Below are positions 11,027 through 21,190 of a stretch of 64,000 bases of DNA, one piece after another. Within the stretch, counting starts at the first letter, position 1, and every line of letters starts with the position of its first letter. This DNA comes from Lethocerus indicus (taxonomy: Eukaryota > Arthropoda > Insecta > Hemiptera > Belostomatidae). The DNA lies in contig JACDQD010000008.1 of NCBI GenBank assembly GCA_019843655.1, positions 17,952,442-18,016,441 on the forward strand, given 5' to 3'. The notes below the pieces were generated by a model that saw only the letters and a list, made by a program, of their open reading frames with translations, did no database searches and was not told the DNA's origin. The position numbers and the translations under genes were made by a program.

Positions 11027-12038
11027 AAAGACCACAGAAAATTATCCGAAATCATTCTCTTGGAAGGACAATTATTTTTCTGTATATATTTATGAAGAAA
11101 TAAATAATCATTAGGCTCATTATTATAATATTATTTCGGCTAATTATATTTTCCGAAAATAATATCCAACTCAAAGAGATTACTGACACAACAGTAAACT
11201 TGTTTTCGTAAAAACATCAGTCGGCCAACCTGAACGCAAATAACCCGACTGCATACTTTTTTTTTCATTTCATCGAACGTTTCGACTCAGTTTTCAAAAG
11301 GCTTCATAATTAATTCCCTGAAAACAAAGTACGCTATTTTATCCAACCGAAGGGAATATTTCGCCTACTGAAACCCAAAATTAATGTGCGCGGGGAGCGG
11401 CAAGCGAGCGTGTCCCGTAATGAGAATAAGCGCGATTAAAATTACAATCTGTTTCTTTTTCTTATTCGCCCGTTATAAGGCCGTGTAAACTGGCGGGTTA
11501 ATTAATATATGGCCCAATTAGCGAGTAAGTCTCGCCAGTATGCAAATGGCTGGAGCCCCGGGCGGCGGGGTAGCGATTCTGTTGTTCTGTAATCCGAAGT
11601 GTTTAATTAGTCATAATAATACGCGCGGAAACTCGTTTTTCGCTCTCGGCCGCCGGTCCATTAGAAGTGTCGGGGAGAGTTCTCTCTCGGTTTTAATCGC
11701 CGCCCATTAATTGAGTTTCAGGGGGCCGGCTTTTTCAATAGCGTTCGACCCGAAGCTAGAGTGCTCGGTGAAACCGCTTCTCGTGTAAAACAGTTGTGAA
11801 CTGATCCGTGAAGTTTCGAAACAGTATTTTATTTGTCGAGACGCCCGACATTTTCCATCTCCGATCACCTGCTCGGTCCCAGCATAGACCAGTTTCGTGT
11901 TATCGCTGTCGTCATTTTGTTCGATTTCGATCACAAACTGCCCGGCGGCTGGTTCTTTAAAATTAATATCTGAACTAGTTTATTTTCCCATCTCTCTGGG
12001 CCCATTCCTTCCGTTGGCCGAATCTTCACTTAAACTAA
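11027..12038. other. Non-coding stretch
   Basis: A+T-rich to 11350, then mixed. The only frames are short (up to 75 codons, minus strand 11707-11934) and unlike any known protein. Nothing else is recognisable. Confidence 0.55.
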
Positions 12039-12082
12039 TACTGACGTTTGTGTCAAGCCGAAACCTGTCTTGCCACAGACCA
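12039..12082 (+). ncRNA. Decayed hammerhead-like motif (copy H)
   Basis: TACTGACG at 12039-12046, then a diverged stem II region ending AAGCC, then GAAACCTGTC at 12060-12069, TTGC and CACAGACC. The order and spacing match the intact copy at 13314-13355, including the trailing GACC. The A9 region and stem II are altered and stem III is no longer self-complementary, so it should be inactive. It is best read as an old copy of the same repeat. Confidence 0.4.
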
Positions 12083-13311
12083 TCAATAACTAAAGGTGAG
12101 GATTGAAAATAACTAGAATGCTTGAAAAATAAAAATTTGGAGATATCGCCCGCATTAGGACAACTGGGAAAAAACCCCCTTATATCAATCCTTAATCCAA
12201 TTAAAGGATTGAGTCACTTAAATTTAACTGGCCAGGCCTGTTTTTTTCTCTGTTCTTACAGATGTGAGGTATATATTTCAATTCGGCTTCAAGAGAGAGA
12301 GAGAGAGAGAGAGAAAAGAGTCCAGTTCTTGTCGAATTTATGTCGCCATTAAGTCCCGCCCGAACGTCCTGGAAATTCAATTAATTGTCCCCGGGGTCCC
12401 GGTCGAGACTGGGACCGGCTCTAAAATTGGACATTCCTGTTTTCGATGGACCATTTATTCACGGACACGCTGGGGAATTTCTATTCGAGTACTGAGAACG
12501 TCATAATCACCGGCTGACATATCTTTTGAGGAAGGGGAGGGAGCGAAGAAACGAGTTGTATCCTAACGAAAATTAAGGTGGAGAGTGTTTTATGAAATAT
12601 TTTATAACTTAATTTGTGTACGAAAACGAGCGTATTTCAATATTAATCGACAATCCTGAACAAATTTCAATCGTAATGCCTATATTTCGATGTAATGTCA
12701 GTCCGTTCGCGGCGGCCCGAATTCCGAATAATTTCCAATGGGATATCCCGCTCCGGAGCGACGCGCATTTCGACTGAGACCGATGATTAAAAGGATTATT
12801 TTTCTGGCGAACTACGCCCAATTAAAACCCAGATTAAATGCCCACAATTAGCGGGCGCCGTATTAATAATTGTGACGCTTCCAGAATGAAATTATGACCC
12901 CCGCGCATAATCTGCATAATCGCGCGTTTTTATTTTGCAGCTTAATTAATCTAATTACTGTTTACAGATACATTTACGCGGTCGGGCGAGGGGAAATATT
13001 AACGCGCTGTTTCCTGCGGTGAAGAGAAGTGGAAATATAGAAATAAACAATTTAAATGTATACACATTTGTTTCTGGATTCGCGGCATTTAATTGCAAGA
13101 GACGATTTATGGCCGATTTCCAATAGGAATTCGATTGTCACGAGCGGATTAATCCATCTTCTTTTTTTTAATTTCTAACAGAACCGAGCTTACCAATAAT
13201 AGAATTATGTGATTTAAATTAACAAGCAAATATGACGGTACCATAGTTGAATGAGTTCTGTAAAGGGTTCATGACGCATAGTAACCATGCGGGTTGAAAA
13301 CTGTTGAAAAC
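12083..13311. other. Non-coding stretch
   Basis: It includes a (GA)n tract at 12292-12314 and short frames of no recognisable family. Weak similarity to copy B upstream of its ribozyme may extend for a few bases before 13312. No gene, RNA or element end is otherwise visible. Confidence 0.55.
12292..12314. repeat. (GA)n microsatellite
   Basis: About eleven AG units, uninterrupted. Simple repeat. Confidence 0.9.
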
Positions 13312-13348
13312 GCTACTGAAGATGGCGAGCAGCCGAAACCGGTCTAGC
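13312..13348 (+). ncRNA. Type I hammerhead ribozyme, intact core (copy D)
   Basis: All core elements are in order. Stem I strand GCTA is at 13312-13315, CTGAAGA at 13316-13322, stem II GGC/GCC at 13324-13326 and 13332-13334 around loop GAGCA, and GAAA at 13335-13338. The self-complementary stem III ACCGGT (13338-13343) is followed by cleavage-site C at 13344 and stem I strand TAGC (13345-13348), which pairs fully with GCTA. Predicted self-cleavage is after 13344. Position 13323 is an extra, unpaired T before stem II. The ultra-short stem III resembles minimal hammerheads of Penelope-like retroelements, reported to work best as dimers. The downstream sequence to about 13395 matches copies B and C. 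Activity is inferred. Confidence 0.75.
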
Positions 13349-13395
13349 AAAAGACCGAGCAAACCAGCGAGAGGAGACAGAAACATCACGAGCCT
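13349..13395 (+). repeat. Downstream part of hammerhead-repeat copy D
   Basis: GACCGAGC, CCAGCGAGAGGA and GACAGAAACA follow the ribozyme in the same order as in copies B and C, after which similarity fades. The stretch CGGTC...GACCG just after the core can also form a competing five-base-pair hairpin (13340-13344 with 13352-13356) that would sequester stem III and the cleavage site. Confidence 0.6.
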
Positions 13396-13778
13396 ACAGA
13401 AAACTGTTGGCTAACAAATGATCCAAGACCGGCTTGTCTATGTGCTCGGTGTGCGATTAGATTTGTGTTGGCCTTTCTCCAGTAAAATTTAGAAAAATGG
13501 GAACTAGTTCTGTCGCTGTTCTTGCCACTAACTGTCTCTAAATATTATGCGGTTCCAGGGAATCTTGCCAATAGTGAAAATGTTATTCTCTCATACAAAT
13601 TTACACTATTATAACTGCATTATTTATTTTGGCAGTGCCGCAAATGTCGGTGGAGTATTTTTTACACTGACCGAATGTACCGAATATATTACGGTCGGTG
13701 GTTTGGAAAATGCCTGAAGGGAATTGTGGAAACAGAAATATAATAATGAATGTTCATTAGAATATTAAAAATAAACCC

Positions 13779-14199
13779 ACGTGGAATCCCCATACGCGAC
13801 TCAAAAGAACAGATCTCAATCGCAAATTTGGACTGCTGAGACCTCTTTTGTAAAGGACATCAAAACTATCCATAGACAACAAACTGACAATATACAAATC
13901 CATTTTAAAACCGACACGGACTTACGGAATAGAACTATGGGGTTTCGCCAAGAAATCCAACATCGCCCGCATCCAGAGATTCCAGTCAAAAGTCCTTCTT
14001 ATCATACTTAATGCTCCCGGGTATGTTTCTATACTAACAATCCATAATGACCTCAACATACCGACAGTCGACGATGTCACGAAATCACGCTTCCTTAATC
14101 CCGCCTCTCTCCACATCCAAATCCACTCGTTCAGTCCCTTTCCTCCTTTACCCACCCATTATCCCCCTCGCGTCGGCTTAGGTTAAAAAAAAGGTTAAA
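13779..14199 (+). pseudogene. Jockey-like non-LTR retrotransposon, 3' fragment (copy 1)
   Basis: The frame starting at 13779 reads TWNPHTRLKRTDLNRKFGLL, then after a TAA at 13851 continues DNKLTIYKSILKPTRTYGIE, LWGFAKKSNIARIQRFQSKV and YVSILTIHNDLNIPTVDDV. These are the hallmark C-terminal blocks of jockey-clade reverse transcriptases, after the catalytic palm, so this is only the last 130 or so codons. Besides the internal stop, the frame shifts near 14100. The normal end and 3' UTR are deleted: GTCGGCTTA at about 14180 runs straight into the A-rich tail GGTTAAAAAAAAGG. The same subfamily occurs at about 62570-62945. Dead copy; the 5' end is truncated at or just before 13779. Confidence 0.9.
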
Positions 14200-16349
14200 A
14201 ACAAAGAGAAATAAGAACCGCTTTTTTTTAAGAACAACTGAATTTCGCCTATTGAAACTCTTTGAGTAGATGCGGTACTACTTTCATTAATTTACACGCG
14301 CCGAAAGATTGGAGAAAAAGAAGCTTCGGTGGTGGAAAATTCCTTTCGCGTTTTGCGGCAATAAACGCGGCCACATTGCACCGAAGAAGGCGGGGGCGGT
14401 GGCGGGTTGGAGCGAGCCGGGGGCGGAGTTGATTGATAGCGGGGACGACAGTCTAGTAAGTCAACTAGTCAACAAGTCACCGCGGCCCTGTAGGGGCTGT
14501 TAGCCGGGGGCGGAAAGTTCGTCGGCGCCCGCTTTAAACTTGGGAGTGGGTGGGCCCAATAAGGTGGTGGCGCTTTGAACAAGTTATCAACCGCCGCCCC
14601 CGGCCCCATCCCCCCCCCCACCACGGGACTTGCTCAACTTTCATGGATAAAGTTTGCCCTAGGAATAATAGCCCTTGTTAAGCACCAAGTACGCCGCGAC
14701 CAACCCCCACCAAAGGCCTTCGCTGCCTTCCCGAGCTCCCTTATTTATTTCCTTTTAGAGGGTTAAGGGCGAAAAAACTTCTGCCCCGGTTGATTGGATT
14801 AATTCGTTCTACCAAGCTACATAAGTAAGTTAATCTCGAACTACGGTAATTTTTCCCATGTCACGACCACATTGCGTCCTTCGATATATCCTTGTAACAA
14901 TTTAAGGAGCATATAAACCGGAAGAGTGAGTGGACAAAAATAAAATCTGAAACGTTCACCGTTCTAAAAATAACACTGGAATAATCAGGATTCATCGACA
15001 ATCCTTTTCAAAACTGTAAAAAATTTGAGACTTTCCATTCATAGTAATTCTTTTAATTTCCTTTCTCTTGAATCGCACTTATACAATTTTTTATTTTTTG
15101 GACAACGGTTTTAAAGAGCCGGGGCCACACGGTGGGCCTGGTTATTTTACCAAATTTGAACCCTGAAAAGCTTTGAAATTTCCCGGACGACCGCCGGTTT
15201 AGAAACGCGGCGATAAGCGAAAAGGCTTGTGTGCCATCAAAAAGATATTCACATTTTTTCCACTGTAATTGGCATTTTAGCGCACGCTAGCATTTCCCAA
15301 ATGCCTCTTCGCATACTGCGAAGCCAACCGCGGGCGAGACAAAACGTATATGCAGAAATGCAGCTGCAGATTTGTTTCCTGTCGCGGTATACGCGTATAT
15401 GTCCAATCATGAACTTTAGCTGATCATGTTCTGTTAATTTTCTGATGACTGTATTACAAAAGTCTTGAATTTTCTTATCAGTCATACTTGAATTAAAATT
15501 CCGACGTTTCTGTGTTTATACTCGGGCCGTCGGATTAATGGGACTGTAAATCAGTCGGTCGGTTAATTGGGCCCCCCAAGGTGAGGCTCGTCGAACCAGT
15601 CGGAAGGGTTTCAACGCGAATAAATTATTTTCTACGATTTAATTGAGCGGCCAAACCGAAATTATTGGACCCTTTAAACGCTCTAATGGCGGGCAATAGT
15701 GCTGTACCGGTGGCTTTAATTCGGCTGTATTTTCTCGCCTAATGAGAGGAAGGGGGGCGGTCGCCGGCGTGTGTGGCCCGTTGCATTTCAACTACTCCGG
15801 GGCCCTGTATTAAACGCGTTGGCTTCCCCCTCAGGTCCGACTATTATTTAACGGTAAGTGGCCGCCCTATGAACTTTAGCTCCTGTTAGCCTATCTCGGA
15901 CCCATCGTCCTCCTATATTGCCCGCCACCGAGCCCTAATCCCGCTCGTCCAACTGGAAATGTTTATTATCCTGCAAGGTATTCGTGGATAGCGGCGGTCG
16001 CAGATTAATTCTTAAAGAGGCAATCGTAATTATCATTCTGATCCCACCATTTTTCTATAAATTTCAGACACAGAGAGAAGGATTTTTTCTCTTCATAGTC
16101 GTTAGACCTAATTCAGTGGAGCTACTAAGTTGTATAAATAGCGAGGATGGATCTAAGCAATTACACGAGCTATGGTGTTCATGCACCGTTCGAGCTCTCC
16201 GTAGAAAACAGGGTTGGATCAGATTACCCGTTTTATTGCCACTGTTTCGGAAGTACGTCAGCATTTCTGCCTATGCAGGAGGATATTCATATTCCGAAGA
16301 GTACAGGTACAGCGAAATTAGACTTAAAGTGGTTCATATACAGTATTCT
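14200..16349. other. Non-coding stretch with one GC island
   Basis: Positions 14370-14620 are GC-rich with G and C runs and give short frames on the plus strand only by composition. The overlapping frames at 15229-15485 on opposite strands have no recognisable family. At 16132-16149 TATAAATAG directly precedes an ATG opening a 69-codon frame (16147-16356). That frame runs into hammerhead-repeat copy E and is not called. Confidence 0.55.
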
Positions 16350-16405
16350 TCAGTGAAAAGCAGAAACCGGTCTAGCTCAGAGCGATCGGACACAGAAATT
16401 CACAA
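16350..16405 (+). repeat. Hammerhead-repeat family copy E, core deleted
   Basis: GAAACCGGTCTAGC at 16363-16376 is identical to copies B and D through stem III, the cleavage site and the 3' stem I strand. It is followed by GAGCGATCGGACACAGAAA, close to copy B. Upstream, the CTGAAGA and stem II segments are collapsed to AGTGAAAAGC, so no hammerhead can form. It is a deletion derivative of the same repeat. Confidence 0.6.
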
Positions 16406-17024
16406 GAGTGATCCATATTTGCGGTATAGAATATCCACGGATTTAGCTTTGTAGCGTGAGATGCCGTGATTATACTTTTATTCCGGGAGGCTGAAAATAA
16501 TTTCGCTACACTTTCGTGGCGACCGGACGCCGGATTTACTACCGGCAATCACCGGGCCGTAAAATTCACCCGCCGCCCATTAAAAAGTTTTTCCCTGCTT
16601 AAAAAGGCCGTGTGGGGGCGCGGCCGGCCATCTGCTCTCTGGATGTCGCCGTCCAGGTAAGTTACTGCTGCCCCTCTCCACCTTCGTTTCTTCGTCCTCT
16701 CACTCGTCGGATTTATCTATCATTTAAACATAATTGCCGCGCGTTTCCCTTTTACGAGGGGCCCCCGCGAAAGTGGGTTAAAGTAGCGAACTCGAGACAA
16801 CCGTTGGGAAACCGCCACCGGCTCGGCATATGGCCGCTTTATAAACCCATTAATAAATTAGTTCATTCCGAAACCATAAGATTTCGATTGCTTGAAGTGT
16901 GCCCAGAAAATAGGGGTGCGCTATGATTTGCAATAATACAGTGCAATAATCAATCCAGTAATATTAAATATACATTCTGATAAGTGAGTTAAACGAAAGT
17001 TGAATTTTTTTCAAAACACTATTA
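16406..17024. other. Non-coding stretch with a consensus splice donor
   Basis: A GC-rich block at about 16590-16660 ends in ATGTCGCCGTCCAG (ATG at 16643) followed by the perfect donor GTAAGT at 16657-16662. This would suit a short first exon, but no partner exon is identifiable. The rest has no recognised features. Confidence 0.4.
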
Positions 17025-17315
17025 AAGCCTGCAAAAACCATAAAAACACCTATATAAATATGTCCCTCCCAACCTAAAGAAGACAAACAACACCCCGGAA
17101 AACACAATTACAAGACACATATATATACACACGATAAACAGACAACCGCCACAGTACAAGTGACAGTGACAGTGCAGTGAGGATGCCCAAAAATATCCAA
17201 TGTACCAATGTGACTGACCCAGCTCCTGAAGATTGCGAGCAGCCGAAACCGATCTACCAAAGACCAGACCAGTCTTGATGAAGTCCAACCCCTCGCAGAC
17301 CACAAAACTGGTATT
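17025..17315 (+). repeat. Hammerhead-repeat family, long copy A
   Basis: This aligns with copy B for about 290 bases. The upstream part shares AAGACAAACAACA, GACAACC-CC-CAGTACA and GACAGTGCAGTGAGGATGCC. The ribozyme region CTGAAGATTGCGAGCAGCCG starts at 17226. The shared end is CCAACCCCTCGCAGACCACA to GGTATTC at 17315. Here stem I (GCTC against TACC) and stem III (ACCGAT) have decayed, so no cleavage is expected. The upstream part is the A/C-rich segment also seen at 50992-51185 in copy B. Inferred to be the terminal region of a Penelope-like or related retroelement; no protein domain confirms it. Confidence 0.7.
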
Positions 17316-20300
17316 CGGAACGTATAATGTTTAGGAAGAGAGACGAGTTAAACGTCCGTCGCGGTTGAATATTTTACAATCATAATTAGTTAATGTTTAT
17401 TACGGTTAATAACGAAGGTGAAATGAGGCGCCAATTAGGCTAATACGGCTGATTGGTGTGCCACGCCCTCGTCGCTGTTCCATTAGTCCATGATATATTA
17501 TAACCTACTGACAGGACGGGCATGCAAGCATCAAATGTAAATATTAACTATTTGTACATTACATAAATTGTCAAATAAACAGCCATTTCGCTTTACGCTA
17601 GCCTAATTTTACGATTAATAGAGGAAATTAAAAGTGATATAGTATTTATGCAAAATTGTATATACTGTTTCGAATTTATTCGAAACTTTAATCGGGTTAC
17701 AGATTTTTCAAAGTAACATTTTACTTATTACACGCGACAAATCGTTACTAATGCCGTAACTTGATGCTTTACCCCAGAGATGTGAATAGCGCGGATCGGG
17801 GTTGATAACGAGCGATGAGCGGGGTGTGGAATCGGAAGAAGGATGAAAAATGAGAAAAACGTAGACTGGGCAGTCCTAAAAAGGCGTGCGGTCCGGGCAA
17901 GGTCCGGGAGGGCTCGCACTCTCCCGTAAATTGATCGGGAGCGATAAAGGACCCCGGTGGCGGTCGGAAAAGGGGGTCGGAGGGGGAAGGTCGGGAAGAA
18001 AAAAAGGGGGAAAACGGGTGGGAAAACGCGGCGGGTCTCGTGTCGCCCGAGCGGAGAGAATCCATTGCAGTTAGAAAACCCGGTCCCGAGGAGAGGAAGC
18101 CTTTTAAGGGGATTACGAGCTGTGGCCCGTGCGTGCGTGCGAACTCCCATCCCCCCCCCCACCATTACCCCTGTGTTTGTGTCCGGACAATTATAGTGGA
18201 AGCTGCGGCGGAAGAACGGCGGGCCCGCAAGAACAAAGTGACCATTATTTACCGTAGCGGCTGGGAAGGGCGGGGGCTGGGGTTAGGGCAAAGAGAAAAA
18301 GCGAGGCCCGACTGAAGGCATTAATTCAGCGGCTCGGCGCGACCAAAGTGGCGCATTATTGAGGTAAAGAGTCCCGGAGACCCCGCCGTAGAGAGAGCCC
18401 GCCTCAACCTCCGCCGCCGCCGCCGCCGCCGCCGCCTCATCAACCTACAAATTGGATTTGGACTGCCGTCTTCAAGACCTTTTATTAAATATCGAACGGT
18501 TTTATGCCGCCTCGAAACTGTACCCAGAAAATGAGAGTGAGAGAGAGGGGAGACTCGGGACGAGTCGCTTTTCTGAACGAGGACAGCAATCTATTCAAAT
18601 CAGGTTCCCTTAACGTTTTAACAATGCCGTTCAATATTTGTTTGCAGAACACGCAGAAATAAAAACGCTTCTCCGTATATTATATTCATTCTGACGTAAA
18701 TCCAAGAGCATATCGATGAAATATTTGAAGTTTGATTATCTGGACTACATGTACGACGTCCGTACTCTTTCATGCCAAAAAAAGCATCACTAAACTATAT
18801 TAAGAAGATATAAAACTTAAAGGCGTAAAATTTCTGCAACGTTGTGTCTTGTGTACCACGTCACTGGGTAATGAAAGCTAATATAATTTCAACCTTTTTC
18901 AAGTTGAGATTTTCTGGAATTAATGCTGGCGTATTTAAAGAAAAAACTCCCAGTTTTTTCAAGCCATTTTTTTTCACTTTTATATACGATTAATGGAAAG
19001 ATAAAAAGAAACGGTCGACATTACACTGTCGGGTTACGTTCTCGAGAACCTTGAGAAAATTGTGCAAACTCGAGAAATCGAGAGTCTCGATCGGAGAAAA
19101 CGACGGACTCAGTAATGTCAGGGGTTTCCGCCTGTATCCGGGAAGAATCGATCGATTTCTGCATTAGCCGAGAAAGAATTTCACGACTCGGCTCCGCCGT
19201 CGAATATTTTCTCCTGCTTTATCGGCGCCGGGGAGTACAACAAAAATGCTAATTGCGCAATCCCGGGGTCGTCAGTCGTAATTTAGCCCCATTAAGGATC
19301 GTAAATCGCTTCGTCTCATGGCACGGGCCCGTGGCGGTTAACGGCGTTAATAATACTCAGCGCCGATTCCGTATTTTATCGTCGGCGGCTCGGTGACCTC
19401 GTCGCCTCCGCGGGTCACATTTCCTAAACCGGCAGCTTGACTGAGGGGGCAAGAGGATCGCAAAAAAGGCCCGATTTCGTTTCATGTTTTATTGGCCGAC
19501 TCGCTCTCTGGGCCGCGATTTGGCCCCAATTACGCGGCGTAATTTATGGAAACGGTTAACGCGTCGCGGGGCGAGAGCAGGCCTGAAAGACGCCGCCTCG
19601 AGTACGAAAAACGTTCTCGGTATGCGCGAGGCGGAGGCCGCTGCGACAGATTTTGAACATGCGACGGGCATATCGGAAGTGGTACACTCCAGTACGAGCT
19701 TTTCAAGATTCATTCCTCAGGAACTGATTAAACGTGTACAGAAATTAAACAGACCAAATCACCTAATGGAGACTAGATCGCGAGAAGCCATCGCGACCTA
19801 CCCAACTGGCGACTGAAATGAAATACTATTTTCTCAGTTAACTTGTATTAAAAGTTGCTGAAAACATGTTTTGTCAGGCTTACACTTTTGCCGCGTTGAC
19901 AGGCCCGCGATTCTGTCCCGCGGCTAACGGAGTTATAAATTTCAACTAGCACATTCGTTACTCTCGATTGAGGCTATCAGTCAGCCACACATTGTTCTCC
20001 CATCGACCACTTATATAACTGTTGCGGCCGCCCAACTAAGTGTCGCATCCATCAGATTCCATCAGCGTTCTCGAGAAGAGAGATCAAACAGGTCAAATGG
20101 GATTTCGAATGTCATCCCGGTCGCGGATCAGTTCAGTTCTCGACCCATCTGTTGGCGCTAGCCTCTGGCACCAGGCTGGAAAAAGAGCGAGGACTATAAT
20201 TGTCGGCAGAATGTACATATCGTGGCGGCTTTAACATCCGGATATCAGTAGGGGTTTAAAAAAAAGAAGGTTCTCTCCGAAGAGGCGCTAAATTTAGTTG

Positions 20301-20740
20301 TAACACCTCCACTTTGCCTTAAAAATACATAGTAGCTATATTTATAGATTTAGTATGCTTCGATTCGGTCTAATGGTTGGCCAGGTTAAAATTAGCAAAG
20401 GTAAGCCCGGTACAATCGGACCTCAGCCACCGGAACATCGTTGTTCGAAATCGATCGGAATTCTATTGAAAGGTCAACTGACAATGCAGGTCACTTAGAG
20501 GGGCACATATCGTGATGGAAGTGCTTGACGTTTGATTCTTGCTAACATTGGCGACTATATTTAGCGAACAATATCAATCACTAGCAAGGAATACACTTGT
20601 GGAGAAATGACTCATTGAAAATGTGAATGTGGAAGTCTCTAAACAAGGTTTAGCCCCCTAGCGGTCACAATACCACCCCGATGACCGGGTACCGGGGCGG
20701 GCGAAGGTTTCAAGTAACCTAATTAGAGTTTCCTATTCAT
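17316..20740. other. Non-coding stretch with GC island
   Basis: Positions 17880-18440 form a GC-rich, purine-biased block that opens overlapping frames on both strands with low-complexity products. A (CCG)n repeat is at 18411-18436. The 110-codon frame at 19484-19816 (plus) has a matching antisense frame and no recognisable domain. No gene is called. Confidence 0.55.
18411..18436. repeat. (CCG)n triplet repeat
   Basis: Eight to nine uninterrupted CCG units at the right edge of the GC-rich block. Confidence 0.9.
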
Positions 20741-21190
20741 AGTGGACGGCGCCCTATTGTATCGGGAAAGCTGGAAAACGAGATTGGTACAGGGAGGGCC
20801 GACATTAGACGGCCGCAAGGAAGGCCTGTCTTCCACAGGGGTCAACTCACGAACCCCCCCCCCGCCCCCTTCTCCTCCTCGCTCTTCCGAAATAATGATG
20901 TTTCGACGAAAGGAGCCGGTGGCGACCTCCCGGCGGGCCCTTTATATACAGTTTGGAGTGTTCTCCACTAGAACGTAAGTAAGGCCCTTTTGAAGTGGGG
21001 ATGGGGAGCGGGGGTTTGGCGTCGTTATTACAAAGAGGAGCCGGTGGATGGAGGCGGGGGCGGCGGCGTGGAGGGGGCGGGGGTGGGGCACTTATCTGGA
21101 GTGGCCCCCGCCACCGCCACCGGCTAACAGAATTACCGGCCTCCCGCCTCCTCAAAGCGGCCCTTTGTCCCCTACCCATGAATTGGTAGA
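20741..21190. other. GC island with possible first exon
   Basis: Both strands are GC-rich. ATGATGTTTCGACGAAAG starts at 20894 and stays open until the strong donor AAC|GTAAGTAAG at about 20974, after a TATATA-like stretch at 20943-20948. This is suggestive of a short coding first exon, but the peptide (about 27 residues) matches nothing I know. G-rich runs continue at 21036-21090. Low confidence as a gene start. Confidence 0.25.

Noticed and set aside
15984..16454. 156-codon plus-strand frame
   Set aside because: It begins at a GTG rather than an ATG, runs through hammerhead-repeat copy E, and has no recognisable domain.
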